Of a stretch of DNA of 64,000 bases, positions 52,186 to 61,706 are shown in pieces. The translations under genes were made by a program, and so were the position numbers. The notes beneath the pieces are model-generated. The model made no database searches. It was given only the letters and a program-made list of their open reading frames with translations, and had not been told where the DNA came from. Positions within the stretch are counted from its first letter, which is position 1; each line of letters begins with the position of its first letter. Location of the stretch: positions 62,001 to 126,000 of the forward strand of contig JBFWOJ010000010.1 in the NCBI GenBank assembly GCA_050250575.1, in the 5' to 3' direction. Source of the DNA: SHVO01 sp050250575. Lineage in GTDB: Bacteria; Pseudomonadota; Alphaproteobacteria; Rhodospirillales; Rhodospirillaceae.

Positions 52186-54228
52186 ATGAAGCCCGAAGAC
52201 CGCAACCGCCTCGGCGAGGAGACGAGTCCCTATCTGCTCCAGCATAAGGACAATCCTGTCCACTGGTGGCCGTGGTGCGACACTGCGTTCGCCGCGGCCC
52301 GCGAGCGGGACGTCCCGGTCCTGCTCTCCGTCGGCTATTCGGCCTGTCACTGGTGTCACGTCATGGCGCACGAGTGTTTCGAAGATCCGGCCATGGCTGC
52401 GGAGATGAACAAGCGTTTCGTGAATATAAAGGTGGACCGGGAAGAACGGCCGGACGTCGATGCCATTTACCAGAAGGCGCTGGCGCTGATGGGCGAACAG
52501 GGCGGATGGCCGCTCACCATGTTCGTCACTCCTGACGGGAAACCGTTTTTCGGCGGCACATACTTCCCGCCGCAGCCCGCCTACGGCCGGCCAAGCTTCC
52601 CGCAGGTGATCGAACATATCGATCGGGTGTGGCGCGAGCGCAAGGATGAGGTCGCCGCCCACAGTGACAATCTCATCGCCGCCATCGGCGCCGCACACCA
52701 GGAGCGTCTGCGCGACGGGCTTTCATTGGATCTGCTCGACGATGCCGCGAGCCGTCTGCTCGACTTCATCGATTTTTCCGCCGGGGGTATGAACGGGGCT
52801 CCGAAATTCCCGATGCCATTCGTCTTCGAGTTCCTGTGGCGCGCTTACGTCCGCACCCGGAACCCCCGATTCAAGACGGCGGTGACCACCACTCTGGCGC
52901 ACATCTGCGAAGGCGGCATCTACGACCACCTCGCCGGCGGCTTTGCACGCTACTCGACCGATCCGCTTTGGCTGGTGCCCCACTTCGAAAAGATGCTCTA
53001 CGACAATGCACAGCTGATCGATCTCATGACGCTCGTATGGCGCGAGACGAAAGATCCATTGCTCGAGCGCCGTGTCCGCGAGACGATCTCCTGGCTCCAG
53101 CGCGACATGGCGGGGGAGAACGGCGCCTTCACAGCCGCCTTCGACGCCGACTCCGAAGGTGAAGAAGGAAAGTTCTACGTCTGGACGGAAGCGGAGATTG
53201 ATGCGCTCCTCGGCCCCGATGCCGCGCTTTTCAAGAAAGTCTATGACGTAACCCCGGAGGGTAACTGGGAAGGTCAGACGATCCTGAACCGCACCCGCCA
53301 CATGGGCATGACATTCTCCGCCGATGAGGAGGCGCGTCTTGCGGCCGGGCGGGAGATTTTGCTCGCCGCCCGGGGAAAGCGCGTTCCGCCCGCCCGCGAC
53401 GATAAAGTCCTTGCTGATTGGAACGGCCTCACCATTGCCGCCCTCGCCAATGCCGGCGTCGCGTTTGGACAGCCGGTGTGGATCGATGCGGCCCGCGCGG
53501 TGTTTGATGCGGTGGTGCGCAGCATGACCTGGATCGACGGCGGGGGCCGCAAGCGCCTCGGTCATTCTCTGTGCCGCGGGCGTCTCCAGGCGACGGCCAT
53601 GCTCGACGACTATGCCAATATGATCAACGCCGCCATTGCGCTGCATTCCGCCACGGCCGATCCGTCGTACCTCACACAAGCAGAACTCTGGGCTGAGCTC
53701 ACCAACACGCTCTACTGGGATGATCGGGACGGTGGGTATTTCTTCACCGCCGAAGATGCCAAAGACCTAGTCCTGCGCACCAAGTCTGCGAACGACAGCG
53801 CGGTGCCGTCGGGCAACGGAGCTATGGTCTTCGCTCTTGCGCGGCTGTTCTATCTGACCGGCAGGCAAGTCTACCGCATGCGCGCCACGTCCACCGTCGG
53901 CGCCCTCGAGGTTGAGGCAATGAAGAACTTTCCCCATGGTGTGACGGTCTTGAACGGTTTCGAGCTTCTGGAAACCGCCGTCCAGCTCGTCATCATCGGC
54001 GAGAAACACGCACCCGGGACGACGAAGCTCCTCGGCGCCTTGGGTGGGATCTCGATGCCCAATGTCGTCTTGACGGTCGTGCCTCCCGGAACGCTGCACC
54101 CCGATATGCATCCCGCGCATGGGAAAACCGCTGTCGGCGGCGTCGCGACGGCGTATGTTTGCCGGGGTCCAACCTGCTCCGCGCCGCAGACCACGCCGGA
54201 CGGATTGCTGCAAACGCTGCGAGCTTGA
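52186..54228 (+). CDS. DUF255/YyaL thioredoxin-domain protein
   Basis: A 680-residue protein with an N-terminal thioredoxin-like domain (SPYLLQHKDNPVHWWPW, then SVGYSACHWCHVMAHECFED with the CHWCH motif near residue 56) and a C-terminal six-hairpin glycosidase-like domain. The family (human SPATA20, Bacillus YyaL) has no settled function. It is divergent from the DUF6489 gene across 95 bases. Length and motif order fit the family well. ogt follows 2 bases later. Confidence 0.93.
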   Translation: MKPEDRNRLGEETSPYLLQHKDNPVHWWPWCDTAFAAARERDVPVLLSVGYSACHWCHVMAHECFEDPAMAAEMNKRFVNIKVDREERPDVDAIYQKALALMGEQGGWPLTMFVTPDGKPFFGGTYFPPQPAYGRPSFPQVIEHIDRVWRERKDEVAAHSDNLIAAIGAAHQERLRDGLSLDLLDDAASRLLDFIDFSAGGMNGAPKFPMPFVFEFLWRAYVRTRNPRFKTAVTTTLAHICEGGIYDHLAGGFARYSTDPLWLVPHFEKMLYDNAQLIDLMTLVWRETKDPLLERRVRETISWLQRDMAGENGAFTAAFDADSEGEEGKFYVWTEAEIDALLGPDAALFKKVYDVTPEGNWEGQTILNRTRHMGMTFSADEEARLAAGREILLAARGKRVPPARDDKVLADWNGLTIAALANAGVAFGQPVWIDAARAVFDAVVRSMTWIDGGGRKRLGHSLCRGRLQATAMLDDYANMINAAIALHSATADPSYLTQAELWAELTNTLYWDDRDGGYFFTAEDAKDLVLRTKSANDSAVPSGNGAMVFALARLFYLTGRQVYRMRATSTVGALEVEAMKNFPHGVTVLNGFELLETAVQLVIIGEKHAPGTTKLLGALGGISMPNVVLTVVPPGTLHPDMHPAHGKTAVGGVATAYVCRGPTCSAPQTTPDGLLQTLRA

Positions 54229-54230
54229 CG

Positions 54231-54683
54231 ATGCCGCAACTCTCGATGCACTCGCCGGTGGGCGATATCACCGTCAGCGAAGAAGACGGGGAGATCGTGT
54301 CCATCGATTGGGGATGGGCGCGCGATCAGACGCCGACGCCGCTGCTCAAGAAAGCGAAAAGACAGCTCGACGACTATTTCGACGGTGTGCTCGAAAAGTT
54401 CGATCTGCCGTTGCGCATCGAAGGCACGCCGTTCCAAAAACAGGTGTGGCGCGAGATGTGCAAGATCCCGCCCGGGCAGACGCGGACCTATGGCGACATC
54501 GCCCGGCGCCTGAAAGCCAGCGCGCAATCCGTCGGTACGGCCTGCGGCCGCAATCGATTCCCCGTGATTATCCCCTGCCACCGCGTTGTTGCGGCGGCGG
54601 GCCTTGGCGGCTACTCCGGCGCGGGCGGCGTCGAAACCAAGATCGCTCTCCTCGAACTTGAAAAGGCCTTGATGCCTCTATGA
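54231..54683 (+). CDS. ogt: Methylated-DNA-protein-cysteine methyltransferase
   Basis: The protein repairs O6-alkylguanine by moving the alkyl group to its own cysteine. The 150-residue sequence has the PCHRVV active-site motif in FPVIIPCHRVVAAAG and the helix-turn-helix segment FQKQVWREMCKIPPGQTRTYGDIARRLK. ATG 54231 lies 2 bases after the DUF255 stop. It overlaps the quinone oxidoreductase start by 4 bases (ATGA). The name ogt fits the small single-domain form, but ada-type C-terminal relatives cannot be excluded. Confidence 0.93.
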   Translation: MPQLSMHSPVGDITVSEEDGEIVSIDWGWARDQTPTPLLKKAKRQLDDYFDGVLEKFDLPLRIEGTPFQKQVWREMCKIPPGQTRTYGDIARRLKASAQSVGTACGRNRFPVIIPCHRVVAAAGLGGYSGAGGVETKIALLELEKALMPL

Positions 54684-55678
54684 CCAAAGCCATCCTCGTC
54701 CAGAATTACGGCGGCCCTGAAGTCATGAAACTCACCGAGGTGCCGGTCGGTGATCCGGGACCCGGCGAAATTCGCATCGCGCAGACATATGCGGGCGTAA
54801 ACTACATCGACACCTACCATCGCACCGGCCTCTACAAGCTGCCGCCAAGCGTCAAGGGCATGGGCGATATCGCGATGATTCCCGGCTCGGAGGGGGCGGG
54901 CAAAGTGGCCGCGGTCGGGCCCGGGGTGAACGATTTTAAGGTCGGCGACCGCGTGGCCTACGGTTTCGGCCCAGTCGGCGGATATGCAGCGGAGCGACTG
55001 TTTCCCGCCGAGAAAGCGGTAAAAATTCCCGACGGTATCTCTGATGAACAGGCGGCGGCGATGATGCTGCGCGGTCTGACGGTGTGGTACCTTCTCTACG
55101 AACTGCGTCCCATCAAAGCCGGTGAGACCGTTGTATGCCACGCCGCCGCCGGCGGGATCGGGCTGATCCTCGCGCAATGGGCCAAGCACCTCGGCATCGA
55201 CGTGATCGGTACAGTGGGCTCGGAAGAAAAAGCCAAGCTCGCCAAGGACGCGGGCTGCAGGCACGTCATTCTTTACAAGAGCGAGGATTGGGTCGCGAAG
55301 GTGAAAGAACTCACCGGCGGTAAAGGCGTGTCGGTTGTGTTCGACGGCGTCGGCAAGGATACTTTTGCGAAGTCGCTCGACTGTTTGATGCCGCGCGGGC
55401 TGGCGGTCGCCTTCGGAAACGCATCCGGCCCGGCGCCGGCCATCGATCCGCTTCAGCTCGCGGCGCGGGGCTCGCTGATGATGACGCGGCCGCGCCTGGG
55501 TGATTTCGTCGCCACCCGTGCTGATCTCCTGCGCGGCTGCGAGGCCTTGTTCGCCGTCGTGAAGTCGGGTGCGGTGAAAATCGATATCGGCCAGACGTTC
55601 GCGCTTGCGGACGCCGCGAAAGCCCACATCGCGCTGGAATCCCGGCAGACGACGGGGTCGACGGTCCTAAGGATCTAG
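54680..55678 (+). CDS. NADPH:quinone oxidoreductase (zinc-independent MDR)
   Basis: A 332-residue medium-chain dehydrogenase/reductase of the zeta-crystallin type. The GxGxxG-like AAAGGIGLILAQWAKHLG motif binds NADPH, and RTGLYKLPPSV with PLIPGSEGAG-like sequence MIPGSEGAGKVAAVGPGV is typical. The zinc ligands of alcohol dehydrogenases are absent. The substrate is likely a quinone, but aldehydes are possible. It overlaps ogt by ATGA. Confidence 0.9.
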   Translation: MTKAILVQNYGGPEVMKLTEVPVGDPGPGEIRIAQTYAGVNYIDTYHRTGLYKLPPSVKGMGDIAMIPGSEGAGKVAAVGPGVNDFKVGDRVAYGFGPVGGYAAERLFPAEKAVKIPDGISDEQAAAMMLRGLTVWYLLYELRPIKAGETVVCHAAAGGIGLILAQWAKHLGIDVIGTVGSEEKAKLAKDAGCRHVILYKSEDWVAKVKELTGGKGVSVVFDGVGKDTFAKSLDCLMPRGLAVAFGNASGPAPAIDPLQLAARGSLMMTRPRLGDFVATRADLLRGCEALFAVVKSGAVKIDIGQTFALADAAKAHIALESRQTTGSTVLRI

Positions 55679-55692
55679 GGACCTTCCTCGAA

Positions 55693-56955
55693 CTATTTGT
55701 TCATCCGGTCGAAGAAATCGTTGTTGTTCTTCGAATCGCGGAGCTTGTCGAGCAGGAACTCCATGCCGTCCTGCGTGCCCATCGGATCCAGGATACGGCG
55801 CAGCACCCACATCTTCGACAGCGTGCCTTGGTTGACGAGCAGTTCTTCCTTGCGGGTGCCCGACTTGGTGATGTCGATGGCCGGGAAGACGCGCTTGTCG
55901 GAGAGTTTGCGATCAAGGACGATTTCCGAGTTTCCGGTGCCCTTGAACTCTTCGAAAATCACTTCGTCCATGCGGCTGCCGGTGTCGATCAGCGCGGTCG
56001 CAATGATGGTCAGCGAGCCGCCTTCCTCGATATTGCGCGCGGCGCCGAAGAAGCGCTTGGGCCGTTGTAAAGCGTTCGCATCGACGCCGCCGGTGAGCAC
56101 CTTGCCCGAGGACGGGACGACGGTGTTGTAGGCGCGGGCGAGACGCGTGATGGAATCGAGCAGGATCACCACATCGCGCTTGTGTTCGACCAGACGCTTG
56201 GCCTTTTCGATCACCATTTCCGCGACCTGCACGTGCCGCGAGGCCGGCTCATCGAACGTCGAGCTGACCACTTCGCCCTTCACGGTGCGGTCCATGTCGG
56301 TGACTTCTTCCGGGCGTTCGTCGATCAAGAGCACGATCAGGTAAACTTCCGGGTGATTGGCTGCGATGGCATTGGCGATGCTCTGCAGCATGATCGTCTT
56401 GCCGGTGCGCGGCTGGGCCGTGATCAGCGCACGCTGACCTTTGCCCAGCGGCGAGACCAGCTCGATCACGCGGCCGGTCAAATCCTTGTTCTTGGTATCC
56501 TTCTGCTCGACCTCCATCGACAATTTCTCGTCGGGATAGAGCGGCGTCAGGTTGTCGAAATTGATGCGGTGACGGACGTTGTCCGGATCCTCAAAATTGA
56601 CACGGTCCACCTTCAGAAGCGCGAAATAGCGTTCTCCATCCTTCGGCGCCCGGATCTGCCCTTCCACGGTATCGCCGGTGCGCAGACCGAAGCGACGCAC
56701 CTGGCTCGGCGATACATAGATGTCGTCCGGGCCCGGCAGGTAATTCGCCTCCGGCGAGCGCAGGAAGCCGAAGCCGTCCTGCAGGATTTCCAACACGCCG
56801 TCGCCGTCGATGGCCGTGTCCTTCTCGGCGAGGCTTTTGAGGATCGCAAACATGAGATCCTGGCGCCGCAAGTTGGACGCGTTTTCGATGCCGTATTCCT
56901 CCGCGAAGCTGAGCAGTTCGGCGGGCGATTTGCGCTTCAATTCCTGAAGATGCAT
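55693..56955 (-). CDS. rho: Transcription termination factor Rho
   Basis: Rho is the RNA-dependent ATPase that ends transcription. The 420-residue protein has the N-terminal RNA-binding domain (MHLQELKRKSPAELLSFAEEY and GVLEILQDGFGFLRSPEANYLPGPDDIYVSPSQVRRFGLRTGD) and the Walker A ITAQPRTGKTIMLQSI. The Q and R loops include LTGGVDANALQRPKRFFGAARN. Length matches the family. It reads away from the rho-ppsR gap, the candidate origin. Confidence 0.98.
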   Translation of the reverse strand: MHLQELKRKSPAELLSFAEEYGIENASNLRRQDLMFAILKSLAEKDTAIDGDGVLEILQDGFGFLRSPEANYLPGPDDIYVSPSQVRRFGLRTGDTVEGQIRAPKDGERYFALLKVDRVNFEDPDNVRHRINFDNLTPLYPDEKLSMEVEQKDTKNKDLTGRVIELVSPLGKGQRALITAQPRTGKTIMLQSIANAIAANHPEVYLIVLLIDERPEEVTDMDRTVKGEVVSSTFDEPASRHVQVAEMVIEKAKRLVEHKRDVVILLDSITRLARAYNTVVPSSGKVLTGGVDANALQRPKRFFGAARNIEEGGSLTIIATALIDTGSRMDEVIFEEFKGTGNSEIVLDRKLSDKRVFPAIDITKSGTRKEELLVNQGTLSKMWVLRRILDPMGTQDGMEFLLDKLRDSKNNNDFFDRMNK

Positions 56956-57582
56956 GGGTGCTGAAAATTCTTGAGGGTGGACGGAGGATTAACGCGGGAA
57001 GGTGGAGGGATGTTTTGGAGAGGGCCGGTCGCGAAACACGAGCTTAAGTTTGAGCGCGACGGGGGCGATTTGGGAATTCGAGACGGCGGAGCGCCCCGTT
57101 CTGATGGTGCAAGCGATACCTGATGGCGGCCCGCCGAGTCAATGTTTGAATTCAGGCAAAGGCCTATCAGGTAAGGAAAACAATCCACCCTTATCCTTTA
57201 AAGAGCTTAGGTGAAGGATGAAGGTTGGGCCTGTGAGTCACGAGAATCCTAGGACTTCAAATTCCATCCGGCGACGTGTGCACATTTGAAGACAAGAAAT
57301 GTCCCGGTGTGGAAATCTGAATGAAACCGGCTTTCGGACGGCGTGCCGAGCGAAATGTCAAAATCGTGGAAAACGGGTATTGTGACAGTTGGCGGGCGTC
57401 ATCCACCGAATTCACAGTGTTCCGCACAGCCATGACACCTGTTCGCAAGACTGCCCGTCGATTCCCCTGCTGCGTGCACGCTTTGATGACCCATGCTGCT
57501 AAGCCCCGCCTTATCCCCGAAAAAGATTCTTATCCCGGTGGCCTGTGAGTATTGATTTTTGTCTCAACGGAGCCTTGTTCCG
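56956..57582. other. Candidate chromosomal replication origin (rho-ppsR gap)
   Basis: A 627-base gene-free gap between divergent rho and ppsR, the longest in the window. It contains DnaA-box-like 9-mers read by eye: TTATCCTTT (57191), TGTGGAAAT (57308), CGTGGAAAA (57366), TCATCCACC (57399), TTATCCCCG (57511) and TTATCCCGG (57530), each with two or three mismatches to TTATCCACA. GANTC sites lie at 57136, 57235, 57244, 57460 and 57525. The origin of Caulobacter and Rickettsia lies beside the ppsR homologue, as I recall. Neither boxes nor gap are proof. Confidence 0.5.
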
Positions 57583-58410
57583 GTGATCGACCGCGCTCCC
57601 TATAACCTCCATCTCGTCTCCGATTCGTCCGGCGAGACCGTCACGAACATCGCTCGCGCCTGCCTTGTTCAGTACGAGAATGTCCAGGTCACCGAACATT
57701 TTTGGTGGCTGGTGCGTACGCCCGGCCAGATGAACCGTGTCATCGAAGGGATTCGCAGTGCGCCGGGGCTGGTGATCTTCACACTGCTCGATGGGAAGAT
57801 CCGCGGCCTGCTCGAGCAGGCGTGCCGCGACATGAAGATCTCCTACGTCTCGGCGCTCGACCCCGTGATGGGCGCCCTTTCCCAGTTCTTCGAGCGCCGT
57901 GCGGGCGCCGAAATCGGCCGCCAGCATGCGCTCGACGATGAGTATTTTCACCGTATCGATGCCATGCACTTCGCCGTTGCCCACGACGATGGTCAGTCCA
58001 TGTCCTCGATGCTTGAGGCTGATGTCATCCTGATTGGCGTCTCGCGCACGTCAAAGACACCGACCTGTATGTATCTCGCCAACCGCGGTATCAAAGCCGG
58101 GAATATCCCCTTGGTGCCCAACGTGCCGCTGGCGCCCGACGTCATCGCCGCCAAAAAGCCGCTGATCGTCGGTTTGACTCGTGAGCCGAAGAGTCTTTCG
58201 GATATCCGCCAAAGCCGCCTGCGCATCATGAACGAGGACCGCAGCGAGGGTTATGCCGATCTCGAAACCGTGCGCGAGGAGATCGCCGAATCCCGCCGGC
58301 TGTTCGCCAAGCATGGCTGGCCGGTGATCGACGTCACGCGGCGCTCGATCGAAGAAACCGCCGCGACCATCATTCAGCTCTACACCCAGCGTCAGTCCGC
58401 AGCGTCATGA
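57583..58410 (+). CDS. Pyruvate, phosphate dikinase / PEP synthase regulatory protein
   Basis: A 275-residue DUF299 protein, a bifunctional kinase and pyrophosphorylase that switches PEP synthase or pyruvate, phosphate dikinase on and off. The nucleotide-binding ILIGVSRTSKTPTCMYLANRG is the key site, with LHLVSDSSGETVTNIARACL at the start. I choose GTG 57583, with GGAG 10 bases upstream; TTG 57559 is possible. maf overlaps its end by ATGA (58407-58410). Confidence 0.93.
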   Translation: MIDRAPYNLHLVSDSSGETVTNIARACLVQYENVQVTEHFWWLVRTPGQMNRVIEGIRSAPGLVIFTLLDGKIRGLLEQACRDMKISYVSALDPVMGALSQFFERRAGAEIGRQHALDDEYFHRIDAMHFAVAHDDGQSMSSMLEADVILIGVSRTSKTPTCMYLANRGIKAGNIPLVPNVPLAPDVIAAKKPLIVGLTREPKSLSDIRQSRLRIMNEDRSEGYADLETVREEIAESRRLFAKHGWPVIDVTRRSIEETAATIIQLYTQRQSAAS

Positions 58411-59015
58411 ATCCCGCCCCGCGCCTTTTGATCCTCGCCTCGGCCAGCAAGAGCCGCGCAAACCTGATGCGCGCTGCGGGCCTTTCGTTTGAAGTGGTGC
58501 CGGCGCACGTCGATGAAGATTCGATCAAGCTTGCGATGAAGGCCGAAGGCGCGTCGGCCGCCGATTGCGCCGTCGCGCTCGCCGAATTCAAGGCGGGCAC
58601 TATCTCCCAGCGCTATCCGGAAGCCTTGGTGATCGGGGCCGATCAAATGCTGGAGTGCGAGGGGGTTTGGTTCGACAAACCGACAGATATGGCCGGAGCG
58701 CGCAATCACCTCGTGACCCTCCGCGGCAAGACGCACACCTTGTCGAACAGCGCGGCAGTGGCTTTGAACGGCTCGCCCATCTGGCATCACACGTCGGTCG
58801 CACGCCTGACCATGCGCGACTTCAGCGATGCGTTCCTCGATGAGTACCTCGGCGCCGTCGGACCGGCGGCGACGTCATCGGTCGGTGCCTATCAGCTCGA
58901 GGGCCGCGGGGCGCAGCTATTCAGTAAGGTGGACGGCGACTTCTTCACGATCCTCGGCCTGCAAGTGCTCGATGTGCTGGCTTTTCTGCGCGAGCACCGG
59001 ATGGTGGGGATATGA
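58407..59015 (+). CDS. Maf-family nucleotide pyrophosphatase
   Basis: A 202-residue Maf protein, which hydrolyses non-canonical or canonical nucleoside triphosphates at the alpha-beta bond. LILASASKSRANLMRAAGLSFEVVPAHVDED and VIGADQMLECEG, with the catalytic Asp, fit the family. Maf can be called dTTP/UTP pyrophosphatase but the exact substrate is not shown. It overlaps ppsR and aroE by 4 bases each, an ATGA chain. Confidence 0.92.
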   Translation: MNPAPRLLILASASKSRANLMRAAGLSFEVVPAHVDEDSIKLAMKAEGASAADCAVALAEFKAGTISQRYPEALVIGADQMLECEGVWFDKPTDMAGARNHLVTLRGKTHTLSNSAAVALNGSPIWHHTSVARLTMRDFSDAFLDEYLGAVGPAATSSVGAYQLEGRGAQLFSKVDGDFFTILGLQVLDVLAFLREHRMVGI

Positions 59016-59839
59016 AACCGGCCAAAGCAGGGGTCATGGGGTGGCCGGTCGATCATTCGCGCTCGCCGGCGCTGCATGACTTTTGGCTGAAGGCATACGG
59101 CGTGCAAGGCAGTTACGTCCGTCTGCCTGTGCCGCCGGAGAGCCTCGGCCAGGCGCTCGGCGAGCTGCACGAAAAAGGTTTTTCGGGGGTGAACCTCACG
59201 GTTCCCCATAAAGAGGCCGCGCTCGCCTTCCTGGACGGCATCACCAACGAGGCCAAAGCGATCGGCGCCGTGAACACCGTCTTTCTCACCGCGGAAGGCA
59301 AACTCCTCGGCACCAACACCGACGGCTACGGCTTCATCACCAGCCTGACCACGGGTGCACCAAACTGGCGGCCCGACGCGGGGCCCGCGGTCGTTCTTGG
59401 CGCCGGCGGTGCGGCGCGCGCGGTGTGTCACGCGTTGCAGAGCGCCGGCGTGCGCCAGATTCGTGTGATCAACCGCACCCTTGCCCGCGCCGAGGGTCTT
59501 GCCATGGCCATGGGGCCGCGGCTTGTGCCGTTGCCGTGGGATGAGGCCAAGACCGCGCTCAAGGATGCAGCGCTGCTTGTGAACACTACGATCCTCGGCA
59601 TGAAAGGCCAGCCGCCGCTCGATCTCGACCTCGCACCGCTGCCGACGAGCGCCGTGGTCAACGACATCGTTTACGTCCCGCTTCAGACGCCCCTTCTCGC
59701 GAGCGCGAAGAACCGTGGCAATACCGTCGTCGACGGGCTTGGCATGCTGCTTTATCAGGCGCAGCCTGCCTTTGCCGGCTGGTTCGGCGTGCGGCCGGAA
59801 GTGACGCCCGAACTGCGGGCCCGCGTGTTGGCGGCATGA
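59012..59839 (+). CDS. aroE: Shikimate dehydrogenase
   Basis: AroE reduces 3-dehydroshikimate to shikimate in aromatic amino-acid synthesis. The 275-residue protein shows GWPVDHSRSPALHDFWLKAYG, NLTVPHKEAALAFLDGITNEA with the catalytic Lys, NTDGYGFITSL and the NADP-binding GAGGAARAVCHAL. Neighbours maf and coaE overlap by ATGA. This maf-aroE-coaE-dnaQ order is alphaproteobacterial. Confidence 0.96.
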   Translation: MKPAKAGVMGWPVDHSRSPALHDFWLKAYGVQGSYVRLPVPPESLGQALGELHEKGFSGVNLTVPHKEAALAFLDGITNEAKAIGAVNTVFLTAEGKLLGTNTDGYGFITSLTTGAPNWRPDAGPAVVLGAGGAARAVCHALQSAGVRQIRVINRTLARAEGLAMAMGPRLVPLPWDEAKTALKDAALLVNTTILGMKGQPPLDLDLAPLPTSAVVNDIVYVPLQTPLLASAKNRGNTVVDGLGMLLYQAQPAFAGWFGVRPEVTPELRARVLAA

Positions 59840-60480
59840 AGCGCGGCGTTCGCAAAATTCGCCCGCGGCGCTGGCCGGCGCGCATCATTGCCCTGACCGG
59901 CTCGATCGCCATGGGCAAGTCGACCGCGACGCACTTTCTCGCCCGCGCCGGGATTCCCGTCTTCAGCGCCGACGCGGCTGTCCACACCCTCCTCGGTCCG
60001 CGAGGCCTCGCCGTCGGCCCCGTGAGCGAAAAATTCGCCGGTGTAAAAAAGGACGACGCCATCGACCGTGCGGCGCTGGGCAAGGCCGTCTTCGCAAAGC
60101 CGCAGGATCTCGCCGCCCTGGAAGCGATCCTTCATCCGATGGTGAAGAAAAAGCGCGCCCATTTCTTTCTGGCCGCCGCGCTCGCGGGTCAACCCGTCGT
60201 GGCCGTGGAGATCCCGCTCCTGTTCGAAACGCCGCAGCACGAGAGCTTCGATATGGTCATCGTGGTTTCCGCGCCGGCGTTCCTGCAACGGCAGCGTGCA
60301 CTGCGCCGCCCGGGGATGACGGAAGCGCGGCTCAAAGCCATCCTCGCACGGCAGATGCCCGATGCGCAGAAGCGGCGCCTCGCCGATGCCGTCATTCCGT
60401 CAGGCCTCGGCAAGCGCGAGACCTTGCGCCGTCTGAACCGATCGCTCAAAGTACATCTCGCGTTGGGGAAGAGACTTTAG
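59836..60480 (+). CDS. coaE: Dephospho-CoA kinase
   Basis: CoaE does the last step of coenzyme A synthesis. The 214-residue protein has the P-loop ALTGSIAMGKSTATHFLARAGIPVFSADAAVHTL, then the CoA-domain LGKAVFAKPQDLAALEAILHPMV and VAVEIPLLFET. Length and motifs match. A basic N-terminal tail of about 18 residues (KRGVRKIRPRRWPARI) precedes the P-loop. dnaQ starts 2 bases after its stop. Confidence 0.96.
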   Translation: MKRGVRKIRPRRWPARIIALTGSIAMGKSTATHFLARAGIPVFSADAAVHTLLGPRGLAVGPVSEKFAGVKKDDAIDRAALGKAVFAKPQDLAALEAILHPMVKKKRAHFFLAAALAGQPVVAVEIPLLFETPQHESFDMVIVVSAPAFLQRQRALRRPGMTEARLKAILARQMPDAQKRRLADAVIPSGLGKRETLRRLNRSLKVHLALGKRL

Positions 60481-60482
60481 AT

Positions 60483-61175
60483 ATGCGCGAGATCGTTCTG
60501 GATACGGAAACCACCGGGCTCGACCCCTTGAGTGGTCACCGCGTGGTGGAGATTGGCTGTATCGAGCTCGTCAACCACATGCCGACGGGCAACGAGTTTC
60601 ACATCTATCTCAATCCCGAGCGCGACATGCCGGCGGAAGCCGAAGCTGTGCACGGCCTTTCGACCGCGTTTCTCGCGGATAAGCCGGTGTTCTCGTCGCT
60701 GGCGGACGATCTTCTGGGATTCATCGGCAATTCTCCGATCATCGCGCACAATGCCGGTTTCGACGTCGGCTTCCTGAATGCGGAGCTTCGGCGCATCGGC
60801 AAACTGCCCCTGGCCTCCGAGCGCACCATCGATACCGTGGTGCTTGCCCGCCGCAAATTTCCAGGTGCCCAGGCCAGCCTCGACGCCCTATGCCGGCGCT
60901 TCCAAATCGACCTATCGGAGCGCGGCAAACACGGCGCTCTTCTGGACGCGAAGCTGCTGGCGAAGGTCTATCTCGAGCTCGTTGGCGGGCGTGAACCCGG
61001 ACTCGCCCTCGCCGCCGGTGAGACCTCCATCCAGGTCAGCGTCGCGGACATCCAGACGCGCGAATCACGCGCACCCCGGCCCCATGAAGCCAGCGCGGAC
61101 GAACTGGCGGCCCACGCCGCCTTTGTCGCGAAACTCAAGAATCCAATCTGGCTGAGAGAGCCGAACCCGGCTTAA
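60483..61175 (+). CDS. dnaQ: DNA polymerase III epsilon subunit (proofreading exonuclease)
   Basis: DnaQ is the 3'-5' proofreading exonuclease of the replicase. The 230-residue protein has ExoI LDTETTGLDP, ExoII HNAGFDVGFLN and ExoIII HGALLDAKLLAKVY, with all acidic residues present, and a C-terminal tail for polymerase binding. It is convergent with secB (9 bases between ends). Confidence 0.97.
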   Translation: MREIVLDTETTGLDPLSGHRVVEIGCIELVNHMPTGNEFHIYLNPERDMPAEAEAVHGLSTAFLADKPVFSSLADDLLGFIGNSPIIAHNAGFDVGFLNAELRRIGKLPLASERTIDTVVLARRKFPGAQASLDALCRRFQIDLSERGKHGALLDAKLLAKVYLELVGGREPGLALAAGETSIQVSVADIQTRESRAPRPHEASADELAAHAAFVAKLKNPIWLREPNPA

Positions 61176-61184
61176 CCCTTCCGC

Positions 61185-61706
61185 CTAGTGCACAGCCGGC
61201 TGTGGCTGCGGCTGCGCCTGGCCCGGGATGCCCCACTTCTGGCGATAGAGCAGGGCGAAGTCGACGATCTGGAGCTGGAGCGGCGGAAAGCCGCCGTGTC
61301 CGGTCGCGTCCGAAACGATCTGGCGGGCGAACGGGAAAAGCTGGCGCGGAATCTCGATCATAAGCAGCGGATGGATATGTTCTTCCGCCACGATCTGCTT
61401 GTTCACCTCGACCGCCGCGCAATACGTCAGCTCCAGGATGAAGGCCTTGCGCGACTGCAGCGTCGCTTCCAGATGGATCGTCAGGCTCACTTCATAGGCC
61501 GTTTCGTTGAGCGGCCGGGCGGCGACGTCGATGCTGATGGGAATTTCCGGCGCTTCCTGCTGAAGCTGAGCGTAGATCTCCGGCGCGCCGGGGACTTCGA
61601 AGGAAAGGTCCTTGATATACTGACCGGCGATGCGGATCGGGGCGAGCGGCGGCGGCTGATCTCCGCTGGCTGCGGAATCCGGGGGAAGATCGCTCGTCTC
61701 GCTCAT
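61185..61706 (-). CDS. secB: Protein-export chaperone SecB
   Basis: SecB keeps precursors unfolded and delivers them to SecA. The 173-residue protein shows APIRIAGQYIKDLSFEVPGAPEIYAQ, VSLTIHLEAT, EEHIHPLLMIEIPRQLFPFARQIVSDATGHGGFPPLQLQIVDFALLYRQK, all typical. ATG 61706 has GGAG 6 bases upstream; the open frame runs back to 61751. Near dnaQ and timA in the usual order. Confidence 0.95.
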   Translation of the reverse strand: MSETSDLPPDSAASGDQPPPLAPIRIAGQYIKDLSFEVPGAPEIYAQLQQEAPEIPISIDVAARPLNETAYEVSLTIHLEATLQSRKAFILELTYCAAVEVNKQIVAEEHIHPLLMIEIPRQLFPFARQIVSDATGHGGFPPLQLQIVDFALLYRQKWGIPGQAQPQPQPAVH

